A stretch of DNA of 64,000 nt, from NCBI RefSeq assembly GCF_921293095.1, contig NC_060256.1:86645851-86709850 (forward strand). The letters are read 5' to 3'. Every line of letters begins with the position of its first letter. Positions within the stretch are counted from its first letter, which is position 1. Positions 11,338 to 22,271 of the stretch are shown here, in pieces. Made by a program: the position numbers and the translations under genes. The notes beneath the pieces are model-generated. The model ran no database searches. It was not told the DNA's origin and saw only the letters and a list, made by a program, of their open reading frames with translations. Source of the stretch: Ischnura elegans (lineage: Eukaryota; Arthropoda; Insecta; Odonata; Coenagrionidae).

Positions 11338-11688
11338 TTAAAGAAAAAGTTAGTGAAGAGCTTCATTTGGAGTGTAGCTCTCTACGGTGAGGAAACGTGG
11401 ACACTGAGGAAAGAAGACGAGAGAAGATTGGAGGCATTCGAGATGTGGGCATGGAGAAGAATGGAGAGGGTGAAATGGACGGAAAGGAAAAGGAACGACG
11501 AAGTGCTGGACATGGTTGGCGAGGAGAGGCAGCTTTTAGATGAGATACGCAGGAGACAGAAGGTATGGATGGAGCGAGTACTCAGCGGAGAGGGGATGTT
11601 GAAAATGGTGTTAGAGGGTAGAATGTCAGGGAAACGAGGGAGGGGAAGGAAAAGGATAGGATTTTTAGATAGATTAAAAAGGGAGTAG
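11338..11688 (+). pseudogene. LINE ORF2 C-terminal remnant
   Basis: The open frame reads LKKKLVKSFIWSVALYGEET, then RRLEAFEMWAWRRMERVKW and GKRGRGRKRIGFL, and ends at a natural stop (11686-11688). This is the post-palm region of the craniofacial-protein-2-like LINE family, close to the copies at 20948-21575 and 26100-26610. All of the endonuclease and palm domains are missing, so it is a 5'-truncated insertion. The frame is uninterrupted for about 116 codons, so it is relatively young. Confidence 0.8.
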
Positions 11689-12567
11689 GCCTTACAGTGA
11701 ATTGAAGAAGGCAGTGCTGGAAGGATAGGGAGGCTCCTAGATCACTTCTTTATTACTCCATGGAAACCTACCTCAATCGGTAGAATACTATAATAAATTC
11801 AATTCCGATACTCTGAACATTCGCGGATTGCTTCGCAGAATAGTTAAGGAATGGTATAGGTAAGGTATGGTGACAATTGCGACTACAGCGCTTACCAAAG
11901 GAAGAGGGCAGGATTACAAGTAAAAGTTGAGCTTGCATGGACATACGTTCATACGATGATATTGTCCAATCCGCGTAGAGATACCTGAAAAACGGCATTG
12001 TCGGCAAAACGGCAACGGAGTGTAGAAAAACCATAAACCTATTATTTTAAACAGAAATTAGTAAATACGTACTCAGATCCTTCAGGTCAATTCTATGCTA
12101 AATCTAATTTAGCAGGTAACATTCGACTAGGTATCCATCAAAAGAACATTTCTTAGGAACCTTCGTAGCCATCGAGATGAAAGCACATGCTGGAACACTT
12201 CCATTTATACGGCCTACGCAAAGCGCGGAAAATGTGCTTTCAGTGGTGTACTTATGGAGTTCAATGAAGTTCAACTTTTATATCTTGCCGCACGCCACAT
12301 TTTATGCCATATAGGATATTTTAATTTCAATTAAAGCCTTCATTCGCTACGGAAATCATTAGCATTATGTAAATCGGAATGTTACGTAATAATTACATGA
12401 AAACAATCAAAAAGTTTCGTCGATTCCTAAAGTATTCTTGCGGAAGAGTTCGAGAAACAATCATATTTGCACAGCTAATTAAAATGGCAAATCTTTTTTT
12501 CATTTAAAACATCAATTCACCTCAGCATCCAAGCGAAAAAAATGGCCAGAGAAAGAAGTCATAGTTC
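11689..12567. other. no recognisable gene
   Basis: The first 60 bases are probably the LINE 3' untranslated end. The rest shows only short frames without signatures. Confidence 0.5.
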
Positions 12568-12772
12568 TAACCTTACATGTATTTGCTCTAGGAATTACTA
12601 ACCATTAGCAATTTTGCTATGAATAAGCATGTATATTTTTCTAGTGTGCGTAATATTTCTATGACCGTGCGGTGTGCATGTGGCGGTCCTCTTGCATGGT
12701 GCATGTTGGTGATTTGTCACCCCCTGCCAAACACCCTAGAGGTGGCTCGCAGGGTATTATGTAGATGTAGAT
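12568..12772 (+). mobile_element. LINE 3' end, solo copy
   Basis: Matches 44765-44970 almost base for base (TCTAGGAATTACTAACCATT, then the CCCCTGCCAAACACCCTAGA block and TATGTAGATGTAGAT) but lacks any coding remnant. It is an extreme 5' truncation of the LINE family at 44299-44970. Confidence 0.8.
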
Positions 12773-13340
12773 TGAATCACTAAAATGATCGACTCTACCC
12801 ATCACAAGTGGCCTGCATGGGTGGAGGCTACGAACAGCAACCTCTGTGCTGCGAACAAGAAGTGCTCTAATTGTTACGAGGACGTCAATAAGCGTAAAAG
12901 TACAGCCACGTGATATACTTCCAGTGTATTCCCTACCACAAATTTTGGCATCACTTTCCATGAGCATAAAAAGGCACTGCTGAAGAAGAAGCCTAGAATC
13001 TAAATATGGAGCGGAAGGAGACTTTTTCAGCACGAGTACACGCCAAAAAAAAAGAGACAGCATTGAGAAAAGAAGAGGCGCACTTTAAAGTGGAAGTCGC
13101 TCTGATTGAATTCGAAACATCGATCGATCTCTCGAAAAGTGATACAAACGAACGCCAGAAGACGGTTGACCAGTCGACTTCCCCGCTTCCGACCCACTTG
13201 CGAGGAGACGCCAAGATGCAGTGAGAAATAAGTACACGTGGAGCGACATATGCACTCGAAGCTGTGGTACACGATGATACGATTGGTGGGAAACACTACC
13301 AACCTTAACAGTTTACACACCAATGCTCCCATTTGGGAAC
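12773..13340. other. unassigned stretch with overlapping open frames on both strands
   Basis: Frames open on both strands for 70-130 codons. A lysine/glutamate-rich plus-strand frame at 13006-13224 (starting RKETFSARVHAKKK) ends GDAKMQ and has no recognisable domain. GC content is higher than in the surroundings and the stretch directly abuts a LINE tail. It could be a processed pseudogene or part of an unrecognised element. Confidence 0.25.
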
Positions 13341-14445
13341 AGATATATGAAAATTAAGGAAAATTATATTTCGTGTCTGTGATTACGTTTATAGTTTTTG
13401 TTATGTAAATAAAGTATGGAAGTGATTCTTAAAGTTAATCACATGACTTGTGTATGAATTGATCGCTAATCATGCCTTTTCAAAATTGGTTATTTTTATC
13501 ACCTCTGTAGTGAGTATGCGGTTTATTTGATATTTTTCCCTACACTCTTTCTCCAGTCACAAATGCACATTTATGCAACGAATCCATATACATATGATGT
13601 TGTTAAACTTAATTTTTTGGTCAAGTGTATATTTATTTTACAAGCAATAGCAAATTTTAAAAAATTTGTTCGGGTTTTCTTTCATATAAGCTAAAAATTA
13701 GGTGTAAAATAAATGGTACACGCAAAAAAATAATAAAAATTAGTCGGTAAGTTAGTTCAGTCTTTAAATAATTAATTGAAAAGCCTTAAGACCGTAAGTT
13801 TATAGAAAAATTAGCAATAAATATGAATTTGGATCTACGAAAAATTAACTACTTAACTTCAGTGAGTTCGTAGAAAAAATTGGCGTGGAATGGGCGCAAT
13901 TTATCATTATTCTGCAGAGCTTTAACAGTTTACTGCCACGCATAAGTCTATTGAGCCGTTTATTTGCCACGTCGATTTTTATCGTAGTTTAATTCTCAAT
14001 TCCATGTAACGTTAACGCGACTTTTCATTTCGAGGCCTCTTTCCACGATTCGCTGTTAGAAAAAAGTATTAATTTTAATTTATGAACATATCATTGACTA
14101 AGTTCTAACAACACGTATCTCAAAAACTAGAAAATTTTCATGAGAACAAAAAAACGATTTATATTTTTAATTTAATATAAGTTTAAATGAAATTTAAAAC
14201 CAAAAATACATGAAACTGAAAAAGAATCATACATTTGCAAACAAATCGTTAGTTTTTTGCTTGAATTTTATTTTTTACTAACAGTATTAGCAGTATTAAC
14301 TCAGACCGACCAAATTTTGAGACGTTTTTTCAGAACTTAGCCATCGATATTTAGTTTATTTAATAATCAGGGATATCCGAAATCTAAAATAAGGCATATG
14401 GTGGCATGTGTACCTTTAGTGGGAAAATATAATCCTCGAAATTGC
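13341..14445. other. no recognisable gene; very AT-rich
   Basis: Long A/T tracts and only short frames. No repeat family matched elsewhere in the window. Confidence 0.5.
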
Positions 14446-14453
14446 GTCGTAGG

Positions 14454-14768
14454 CAAGGGAGTACCCATGATCATAACTAGGGGGGAGCAAGCCATGGTCT
14501 AAAGGGGGGCAGGTCATGGCCTAAGGGGGGGGGGGGGGCAAGCCATGGTCTATGGGGGGGCAAGCCATAGGATTTATGAGATTACTTCCTAGAAAAAATA
14601 GTTTTATTTTAGTTACATATCTTATACTAATATATATCATTTTTCGTGGGTTTAAAGAAAATTTGTCGAAGACTTTCGTTTCAATTCAGTACTGATTTTG
14701 CTTAAAGACTTTTGCGATTTTTGCTTCTAGGGGGGGGGGGCAGCTGCCCCTCGCTGGGTACGCCTATG
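14454..14768. mobile_element. hAT-type MITE with perfect 8-bp target duplication
   Basis: The termini are CAAGGGAGTACCCATGA and CGCTGGGTACGCCTATG (reverse complement CATAGGCGTACCCAGCG). The octamer GTCGTAGG flanks both sides exactly (14446-14453 and 14769-14776). Internally, G-runs alternate with GCAAGCCATGGTC-type units at about 14485-14570. No transposase is encoded. Same family as 5867-6150. Confidence 0.88.
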
Positions 14769-15069
14769 GTCGTAGGTCCTCATTCGGAGGAATATTGACA
14801 ATCCATAAAAAAGGAAGAATACCCATTACCACACGTCGATTGTTGGAGATGAGCGTGTCACCTAGGGGAGAGATGCCACACTAAAACTTTACATATCTTT
14901 ACATTTTTTTAACATGTGACTATCTCTCGAACCCGGGCCTATGGGGAAGAAAGCCGAGACACTTTTTCTAAATTTATGGTATAGTTTCATAAAATAACTT
15001 TTTTTCGCAAAAATTGTAAAATTTAGAAACCCAAATCTCCGCGAGTCAGCTACTAGTGCAGTTTTATCC

Positions 15070-15520
15070 TCTTTATCCGTCACTAGTCTCTCCCTTCTCC
15101 GTCATCAATCAGACATCAAATTCGTTTATAATACCCTTAACTCCCACTTCGACAGTCCTGACATTGTTTCCTTCCTCAACATTAGAGTACCTTCCCGCCA
15201 CACCCAATCTTTACTCTACATTCCTACACCCAGGCTATCTGTAATTAAGCGCTCACTTTTCCATAGGCTTTCCCTTTTAATAAATACTCTACCCGGTGAT
15301 ATTAATCCGTTTGGTCTGACACTTAAAAATTTTACTCATAGGGCATTAACATATTCATCGCATAAATGACTAGGTAGCCGGATGTTTGTTGTTTTCTTTT
15401 ATTCTATTTAAATTTGTAGTAAATAATTATTATTTAATTATTAAATATTTGTTGTTATAAGTGCACTTTAAATTGGCAGTCTTGCTGTATGTGTACCTCT
15501 TTATTAAAATAAAAAAATAA
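15070..15520 (+). pseudogene. Jockey-like LINE C-terminus and 3' tail
   Basis: From about 15085 an open frame runs to the stop at 15367-15369. It contains RHQSDIKFVYNTLNSHFD, INIRVPSRHTQSLLYIP-like spacing and HRLSLLINTLPGDI. This layout (helix, then a VP-R loop, then R---L-N) is the usual extreme C-terminus of Jockey/I-type reverse transcriptase proteins. A 3' untranslated stretch follows and ends in a TAAAATAAAAAAATAAAA tail near 15505-15525. Everything upstream is absent. Confidence 0.7.
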
Positions 15521-17243
15521 AATCGTCGTTCAAATCTCGAACTGTCTCTTCGTCAGGGACTCCTATCTGAGGATATCTCATGCATATAACGAACGCGAAA
15601 GACAGTGAGAACTAATTATGACTGGGTCCAACGGGAAATTTTTTGCAACCACGAGAATATAGAACATATATATTTATACAAATAAAATTGAAATTAAAAC
15701 CTACCCGTTAAATGTTTTCTTGGCTCTTTTTTGCATTGTGAAATTAATTTTTAACACTTGACCACTTTGGTATTTTTAGCACCTCAACTCCTTTCATTGA
15801 ATTAGCCTAGAAAGTGGAAAATACATTTCCCAAAAAATCTATGATATGCTGGGAAATATGTGTTTTTATAAATAACATTAACCCCACCAGTTAAAATTTA
15901 AATATAAACAAAATTTCAATTGCAAAAGAAATGTATTCAATAAAAAAATATATATATAAAGCGAACTGTGAAGTTGAGTTATAGGAAGTACGAACGATTC
16001 TATCCGTTACAATATATTTAATAATAATAATAATACTTTATTTGCTTCAATCAACCGATTTGAATGACAAAAGCTGGTAATTTCATTACTGTTTTCCTGA
16101 ATGCATGTGGCTGGTTTTTTCGTATATGCTCGGTAAACTTCCTTTTCGTATTTGCCGCCGAGTGATGCATTTTGTTTTTCTTTTGTTTTTTTGTTGTGTG
16201 TTCGCCGTAAGAGGGCAAAAGGTTATCAATTGTTGAATTGAAGTCAATTGTTGGCTAGTAAATACGGAACGCGTATGCTTCGGACATCCAGGATAACCTC
16301 CTTCAGAGACCACGTCCCAGCTCGCCATTGAAATAACGCCTCCGAATTTTCGTAAGTACCATTCGGCGGCAATATAATCTAATACAGTCCACTTTTCATC
16401 TTTTTGAATATTAAACAGTATATTTTATTCTATTTTTTATCGCGAAGCAAAATTCCCAATTTCAGGTTTTTAAAACCTTAAAAAAATTCACAGAAAACTA
16501 TTTATTTGAAAACAGGTCTATGATACCACTATTCTCTTGAAATGTGTAACATATTTATATTTAAAAAAATTATAATTACTTTTTCAGCAAACATTTTCAG
16601 ACGCGATTCGGTAGGGTCAAAATATTATACTATCAAGCTGATTATTTTTTTCTGCTGTTTGTTATCTAATGAAACTGCATCGAAAATTCAGCCGCACTTA
16701 CAACTTAAAAAAAGAAGTTTTTTACCGCCCTTGTCATGCGTGTTTCAACCGCTTTTCCTCAAACACAACTTTCAATGGAGTAATGCGGAAAGCCGTGAAT
16801 CTAAAAAAATTTAAGGAGACAGTGTCAGAATAACTGAGCGTAAAATGGCAATCAAATTAACTTTTATGTCCAGATGGACCTACAGCATGGCGCAAATACA
16901 ACGTGGCAAAGGATAATTCTCAGAAAAATTCATTTTTGAAAAAACGCCTACGATTATAGAAGTCAGTTAATTTGGAAATGATTCCTATCGTGGGTGGACA
17001 TTTCCACAAAGGATATTGGAGAGGCGTAGTTAAACAGTCGGGAACTGTTTTGAACTGAATTGATTACTAGGAAAACGCTAAAGAAATTGGTACGCTTATT
17101 TCATATGCAATAATTCTTATCGTGGGTGTATATTTTAATGAAGAATAGTTTTTAGGGGCGTTGTTTGCCGTATTTTATTTTCCTTCAGTAAAATGGAAAG
17201 CTCTAAAATATATTCCCTGTTATAAATATCACTATCATCATAA
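15521..17243. other. no recognisable gene; microsatellites
   Basis: AT-rich. Contains (AT)n at about 15948-15957 and an (AAT)n tract at 16019-16035. The frames at 16086-16328 and 16542-16814 show no domain and no splice context. Confidence 0.5.
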
Positions 17244-17605
17244 TCACAATACAATAATTGCAAGAATGGTTTGACGCAGCTCTCCATTCTTCCCTCCTAT
17301 CGCTAGACCATTCATAGCAGCGTATATCTTCTCTATTACGTCCTTTACAACCTGTCTTATGTAACTCATTCGGGGACGTCCCTTGCCCTTCTTCCCTTCC
17401 ACCTGTCCTTCTACGATAGTCTTCATCAGGCCATCGTGCCTCAAAATGTGGCCAACTAAGTTGTCCCGTCTTCTGCTTAAAGTGTTTAGGGGTCTTCTCT
17501 TTTCTCCCACTCTTCTTAGCACTTCCTCGTCACTTACACGGTCAATCCATTTTAGCTTCATCATTCTTCGGTAGCACCACATTTTGAATGCTTCCACTCT
17601 TAGGG
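17244..17605 (-). pseudogene. LINE ORF2 C-terminal remnant, craniofacial-protein-2-like
   Basis: The minus-strand frame includes VEAFKMWCYRRMMKLKWIDR, RRRDNLVGHILRHDGLMKTI and GKGRPRMSYIRQVVKDV. It is the same domain as at 7821-8222 and 40711-41112. The N-terminal side is unrelated sequence from about 17606 on, marking the 5' truncation point. Confidence 0.8.
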
Positions 17606-18435
17606 ACAAATATATTAGCAGAAAATTGAAAGTAATAATATACAAAACAATAGCAGAAATTGTTATTAAATGAGGAGCAGATGTAGGGGACATTAATGAA
17701 AGGAACAGAAATAGGTTATATGCTACAGAGAGAGATTTCATATAAAGGAGCTGCAGAAAGAGTAGACTTGATAAAGTTATATATGATATACTTAGCCCGG
17801 TGAAATTAGCCCAAAAATTAGCGGTACCCTTACATAAATTCCCAACCAGCTGAAAATTTTCATGAAAATTTACGATACTACTCTAATGAAATCCTCGGAA
17901 AGTAGCTATCGATCCCGTTTGTGCAAAAAACTTTATTCAAGGCCGAAGGTCACAATTTTTTCCATTTTTTGGCCAAACGGTTGGTTTTACGGTAAAAATT
18001 ATTCAAATAAAATTTGTAGATCATAAAATTATCTACAAAATAGTCCCAGCACTTTTTTCTCTAAGATTTACCATTTCTGAGGAAAATCCATTCGAAAGTT
18101 AGATGGGGCTGTATTCTTCGTAATGTGCATAACTATATTATTGTGCTCTCCGAACATCATTGGGCAGCTCTAAAAATTGTAAAGGTCACAAAAACTTTTT
18201 TCGAAAATAAATGTGTTTTTCGACCTGCTTAAAACGTAAGAGATACCGAAAACCATCGAAGCTGTCATATTTTTTGCGTAATAAAACGCGTACTCATTAA
18301 TTTAATGTCAATGCCGTACATTAATGCCGTCATGCCCTGTACACAGTAAGCTTTTAACTGGGTGAAATGTTTCATCAGAAGCTCTCACTGCCTCTCATTT
18401 ACTGCTTCAACCTCAAGGTTGGTAAGAATCGGTGA
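17606..18435. other. no recognisable gene
   Basis: AT-rich sequence with no frame, palindrome or repeat relation that I could support. Confidence 0.5.
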
Positions 18436-18439
18436 TAGT

Positions 18440-18640
18440 ACAGCTCATCCCTACCTAAGCCACAGGCGTGTACATTTCACACATAGCTCAGGGCAGTAGG
18501 ACATTGCCTTTACCTTCGTCACCTCAAGGATTTTATTTGGGGGGGTCCGAAAGGCATCATCAGGGATTTGAACCCGAGACCTTTTGATTAGCAGACAAGC
18601 GGTCTACCTACTAGAATACCACACTTCGCCCCATTCAAAA
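18440..18640 (-). mobile_element. tRNA-derived SINE
   Basis: On the minus strand the head contains an A-box-like TGGTATTCTAGTAGG and a B box GGTTCAAATCC (about 18570-18625). The body that follows, with CACAGGCGTG and ACCTCAAGGATTTT on the plus strand, is shared with the headless fragment at 20285-20400. It lies directly before a reverse transcriptase scrap. Confidence 0.6.
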
Positions 18641-18644
18641 TATC

Positions 18645-18830
18645 AATGTCATTTCCTGGATCAGAGAACTTTTGAGCGACCGCGTCCAAATGGTAGTATT
18701 AGACGGTGCAGCCTCCAATGAGGTTAGAGTCACTTCTGGCGTCCCTCAGGGTAGTGTCATAGGCCCACTCCTATTCCTTCTTTATATAAACGACATTGGC
18801 GAAGAAGTACACAGTATGTACGATTATTTG
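18645..18830 (+). pseudogene. reverse transcriptase palm fragment (Jockey/I-like LINE)
   Basis: The frame beginning near 18653 reads [18 protein letters not shown] and continues to [26 protein letters not shown] and the following LFLLYIND are motifs of the non-LTR reverse transcriptase palm, just before the catalytic FADD. The catalytic block itself is missing. Only about 55 codons survive, so the piece is non-functional. Confidence 0.8.
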
Positions 18831-18954
18831 CAGACTATTAAAAACAATGTGCTGCAACGTATTGAAAAAAAAAATTGGATCGCATTGCATTCATCACCGT
18901 ACCGCGGACATTTTTGAAAACCGATTAAAATGCCTTCATTGAAAAGAAGTCAGC

Positions 18955-19135
18955 CTTTTTTGGAATGGAATTGGGCCTCCTCTATGCAATCCCCTTGGTG
19001 GAAGCATACGGAATGTTGCGCTAAGGAAGAACGATGAAGATAAAAATGGATCGACCGAGTAGGTAATGAGGAAGAGCTAAGAAGGGTGGGAGAAAAGAGA
19101 AGTCTTCTAAAATCCTTATGGTGAAGATGGGATAA
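18955..19135 (+). pseudogene. LINE C-terminal remnant, left part, split by a SINE
   Basis: Frame-broken sequence with KWIDRVGNEEELRRVGEKRS-like coding, equivalent to the middle of 40780-40900. The match continues at 19374-19595, so the SINE at 19136-19373 landed inside this copy. Confidence 0.7.
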
Positions 19136-19373
19136 ATACACCAAAGGATGAAGTTCGCCATGAAAAAATATTTGACTTAGCCGGTATTCGAACCCGGATC
19201 TCCCAATTGCCGGCCAGCCGTGCTAAACAGTTACGCCACCAAGCCATTTTTCTCAGAGCGAACTTCGGGATTGGTTTTACCGAACAAGATGTTGACGTCA
19301 CAAGTCCACACTGCGGCACATGTGGCGAGGGTTGTGCTTACTAAGCCACTGTCGGGTTCTGCAGTGCTTTGAC
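19136..19373 (-). mobile_element. tRNA-derived SINE with a 10-bp target duplication
   Basis: GATGGGATAA is repeated exactly at 19126-19135 and 19374-19383. On the minus strand the element has an A-box-like TGGCGTAACTG, a B box GGTTCGAATACC (one change from consensus) and a 3' end GGTGTATTTATC. The same family, with an inverted tail, is at 46445-46606. Insertion into a LINE gives the order of events. Confidence 0.85.
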
Positions 19374-19595
19374 GATGGGATAACTTAGTTTGGCACATTA
19401 TGAGACATGATGCCTAAATATGGCAATCGTGGAAGGACAGTTGGAAAGGAAGAAGGGCAAGGGACGTCCCTGAATGAGTTACACGAGACAGGTTAAAAAG
19501 GATGTAATAGAGGAAAAATGCGTCGCTATGAAAAGGCTAGCGGATAGGAGAGAAGAATGGAGAGCTGCGTCAAACCAATCACACCATTGTTGACT
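19374..19595 (+). pseudogene. LINE C-terminal remnant, right part, with 3' end
   Basis: Resumes the LINE copy broken by the SINE. It includes the IRHDA and GRTVGKEEGQGTSL-type region in a broken frame, then the RRLADRREEWRAASNQS-like end. The copy ends near 19595 with TGTTGACTTATGGTGACGAT. Confidence 0.7.
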
Positions 19596-19799
19596 TATGG
19601 TGACGATTATGAAATCCTAGGTGCAAGATTGGTAAGTCCGCGAAAAAAATTGAATGACATTCCTTTTTTGTATTTTAATTAATATTATGAAGTAACCTAA
19701 ATGAATATCTATTTGTGAAATTTGAAAAATATGTAATGCTTTTAAGAGTTTTATTTGAGAAATTTCCATTCACATGATGTCTTCAAGCCAATTCTTGGT

Positions 19800-19950
19800 A
19801 GAAGAGCAAGGGGCGGCACAGAATTAGTTGCATAGAAAAGGTTATTAAGGTTGTAAAACAGGAGAAATACGTCGCTATGAAAAGTCTAGCGGATAGGAGA
19901 GAGGAATGGATAGTAGCGTCACACCAGTCTTAGCAATGATGACTTAACGA
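19800..19950 (+). pseudogene. LINE 3' coding end, extra copy 1
   Basis: Repeats the ATACGTCGCTATGAAAAG then CTAGCGGATAGGAGAGAGGA block seen at 19515-19570. It is a short 3'-end-only copy, diverged and frame-broken. Confidence 0.6.
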
Positions 19951-20039
19951 TGAGGCAGATGTCTTCTACAAAACTTACGGAGAATAACGGCCCAACTTCA
20001 CACACACAGAAGCGTTTGCCACATTCAGAAGCGTGATTG

Positions 20040-20210
20040 CCTGATGAAAACAAACATAGAAGGACTTCGGAAGGGAATGAGTGCAAGGGGCTGCCATAGT
20101 TACATAGGACAGGTTATAAAGTATGTAAAAGGAAGATATACGTCGCTATGAAAATGCTAGATAGGAGAGAGGAAACCAGAGCTGCGTCAAACCAATCGTA
20201 GGATTGAATC
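20040..20210 (+). pseudogene. LINE 3' coding end, extra copy 2
   Basis: A third occurrence of the same block (ATACGTCGCTATGAAAATGC, then a GCTGCGTCAAACCAATCG end), about 250 bases downstream of the second. Together with 19374-19595 and 19800-19950 it forms a short array of 3' ends. Confidence 0.6.
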
Positions 20211-20284
20211 AAAAGGCAATTGCACTTTTCCGCAAGTATTTAATGTGTACGACTCTTTTCGATTCTTGGAGGATAGATGAGGGT

Positions 20285-20400
20285 ACAGTTCACCCCGGAC
20301 TAGGTCACAGGCGTGATAACTTCACACATTAAAGGTATGGGCGCCAGTGTCTTTCCCCTGGGCCACCTCGTATATCGAGGATTTTGATTGAGGGCATACA
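20285..20400 (-). mobile_element. SINE body fragment
   Basis: Shares the CACAGGCGTG, TTTCACACAT-like and CGAGGATTTTGATTGAGGG segments with the SINE at 18440-18640, but has no Pol III box region. Confidence 0.45.
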
Positions 20401-20669
20401 ATTTGTCACATAATCACCGCAAATATTTGGGCTGTGCCGGTGAGTCAAAAAACTCACCCTAACCAGCCAGTTGACGGAAGCAATTGAAAAAATGGCGCAT
20501 GCGTACCGTGTTTTGTATTGCTTGCGTGGAAAAAGAAACTTAAATCTGATAAATTTGAAAACAAGAACAACAACTATGCGTTGAATTTCAAGTTCAAAGT
20601 TATTTAATGAACTTTTCTGCTTTTTACTTTCATTATTTTTATTTTTACTCCAATATCATTTTAAGACCA

Positions 20670-20790
20670 ATTATTGCGTTGTACCAGATGATGGCTCTGT
20701 TAGCCGAAACGCGACGTATGCATCAAATACTTGTGGAAAATTGCAACTATCTTTTATTTAATTACGTCGAAGTTCCACCACATCACGTCT
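20670..20790 (+). mobile_element. possible Penelope-like element scrap
   Basis: CAGATGATGGCTCTGTTAG followed by CCGAAACGCG resembles the segment just after the coding region in Penelope-like elements, where a TGATGATGG block is followed by GAAACG. There is no coding support, so this is weak. Confidence 0.25.
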
Positions 20791-20947
20791 GAATCGGTTG
20801 AACTCAATCTTAGCATTGTTTACTTACGATGGTGAGACAAAAAGACGTATAGAACTCACACTTTTGCGAAAATATTTTTTTCGCATTTTGCTAATGTGGC
20901 AAAACGTTAAATAAACGTTAAGAAGACTAAAGTGATAAAAGTGAGAA

Positions 20948-21575
20948 ATGTACAATGTACATGGTATGCGAGTGAAGACAAAAGAAGGTGAAATACAGAA
21001 TGTGAGAAGCTGCAGCTACTTGGGAATTTTGTTAACTGAAGACTGGAAAAGTATAGGAGAAATAAAAAGAAGGATAGGAATGGCGAAAGAAGTTTTCAAG
21101 AAGAAGAAGAGAGCCTTGTGTAACAAGGCACTGGAATCGAAATTGAGGAAGAGATTGGTGAAATGCTATTTATGGAGTGTGTTTATGTATGGATGTGAGA
21201 CTTGGACGATGGGGAAGAGAGTCAGGGGCGTTTGAGATGTGGGTTTGGAGGAAGATGGAGGGAATACGGTGGAGGGATAGAGTTAGGAATGAGCGAGTGT
21301 TAAATAGGATAGATGAGAAAAGAATATTGATGGACAAAATAAATCAAAGGAAGGGTAACTGGCTGGGACATTGGATGAGAGGGAATGGAATTTTGAAGGT
21401 AACTTTGGAGGGAACGGTGGAAGGGGTCAGGAGAAGGGGAAGGAGAAGGCTGAAGTTCATTGACAACATAAAAATTGGAAGATGTGGAGACTTGAAGGAG
21501 ATGGCCGGAGACAGGAGGGAATGGAGACAGCATTGGCGCGGGGGACCTGCCGACGGGAAGAACACCACAAGATGA
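20948..21575 (+). pseudogene. LINE ORF2 linker and C-terminal domain, one frameshift
   Basis: The first frame carries NVRSCSYLGILLTEDWKSIG and GMAKEVFKKKKRALCNKALE, up to YGCETWTMGKRV. After a shift near 21215-21235 the second frame continues GAFEMWVWRKMEGIRWRDRV, then GNWLGHWMRGNGILK and RRRGRRRLKFIDNIK, with a stop at 21573-21575. Same family as 11338-11688. There is no palm domain, so it is a 5'-truncated copy. It is one of the longest LINE coding remnants here. Confidence 0.8.
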
Positions 21576-21839
21576 TGATGACATGCAACTGACACGAATA
21601 AATGATCCACCTGAGGAGTAAGATCACTGAAGATAGAAGAAAATATTGTAGACTTAAGAAACAGAATTTCCACCTATCTATGGAATGGGATCAATGAGGA
21701 TAGAATAAATATTGCAGTTCCTGTTGGCTATCCATCTAAAAGTAGCAAAATTGATACAAGGAAAATGCTTTGATAATGTTCTCTTGGCCATCCTAGATGT
21801 TTACGGGTCAAAGGGGCACAGGTAGCTCTCGGTTCCAGT

Positions 21840-21990
21840 TAATAGACGAAATTCAAAGGGATAATCATAATCCCTTGAAAAAGCGACCATCATCGGTCGG
21901 GAAACGTTGGGGCCACCCAAGAATTGACGCGGCGACATAGCCCAAAAGTTTTTAATCATAATGACGAGCACCCGCGAAAGTTTTAACGAA
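21840..21990 (+). mobile_element. possible Penelope-like element 3' tail
   Basis: CGACCATCATCGGTCGGGAA followed by ACGTTGGGG, GACGCGGCGACATAGCCC and TTTTTAATCATAATGACG resembles the 3' non-coding tail of arthropod Penelope-like elements. The call is by pattern only; no GIY-YIG or reverse transcriptase frame is attached. Confidence 0.3.
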
Positions 21991-22075
21991 GAATAACGTA
22001 TACAATTCTCACTTTTGCGAAAATATTTTTTCCACCGTTGCTAATGTGGCATTACAGTTAGTGAATGTTTCCTAC

Positions 22076-22271
22076 CTTGGGGCCCTGGAATGAGTATTCG
22101 TCCGATGGCTCCCAACCCCGGCGGTGGCGTCCGGGACTGACTGCTGAGCGCGAAGATCCAAGCGAGCACCAACAGCCTCAGGGCGTGGAGAGCAGTGGGC
22201 CCTGGGGCAGCACCGAGGCGGGGGGCCGACCAGGGCCACCCCTCAATGGCCTCAAACCCTTCGGATCGCAT
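22076..22271 (-). CDS. candidate first coding exon of an unknown secreted or membrane protein
   Basis: The minus-strand ATG at 22271-22269 (G at -3) opens a frame of 65 codons plus one base. It ends at a strong splice donor CCCCAAG|GTAGGAAAC (last exon base 22076). The peptide starts MRSEGFEAIEGWPW, then has a hydrophobic stretch at residues 28-42 (ALHALRLLVLAWIFAL) that would suit a signal peptide or signal anchor, then a proline/glycine-rich part ending RILIPGPQ. The exon is GC- and CpG-rich, unlike the surrounding repeats, and a CpG island lies 3 kb upstream at 25430-25870. I do not recognise the protein. The next exon would lie at lower coordinates and was not found among the repeats. It could instead be a non-coding 5' exon or a chance frame in a CpG island. 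Confidence 0.35.
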
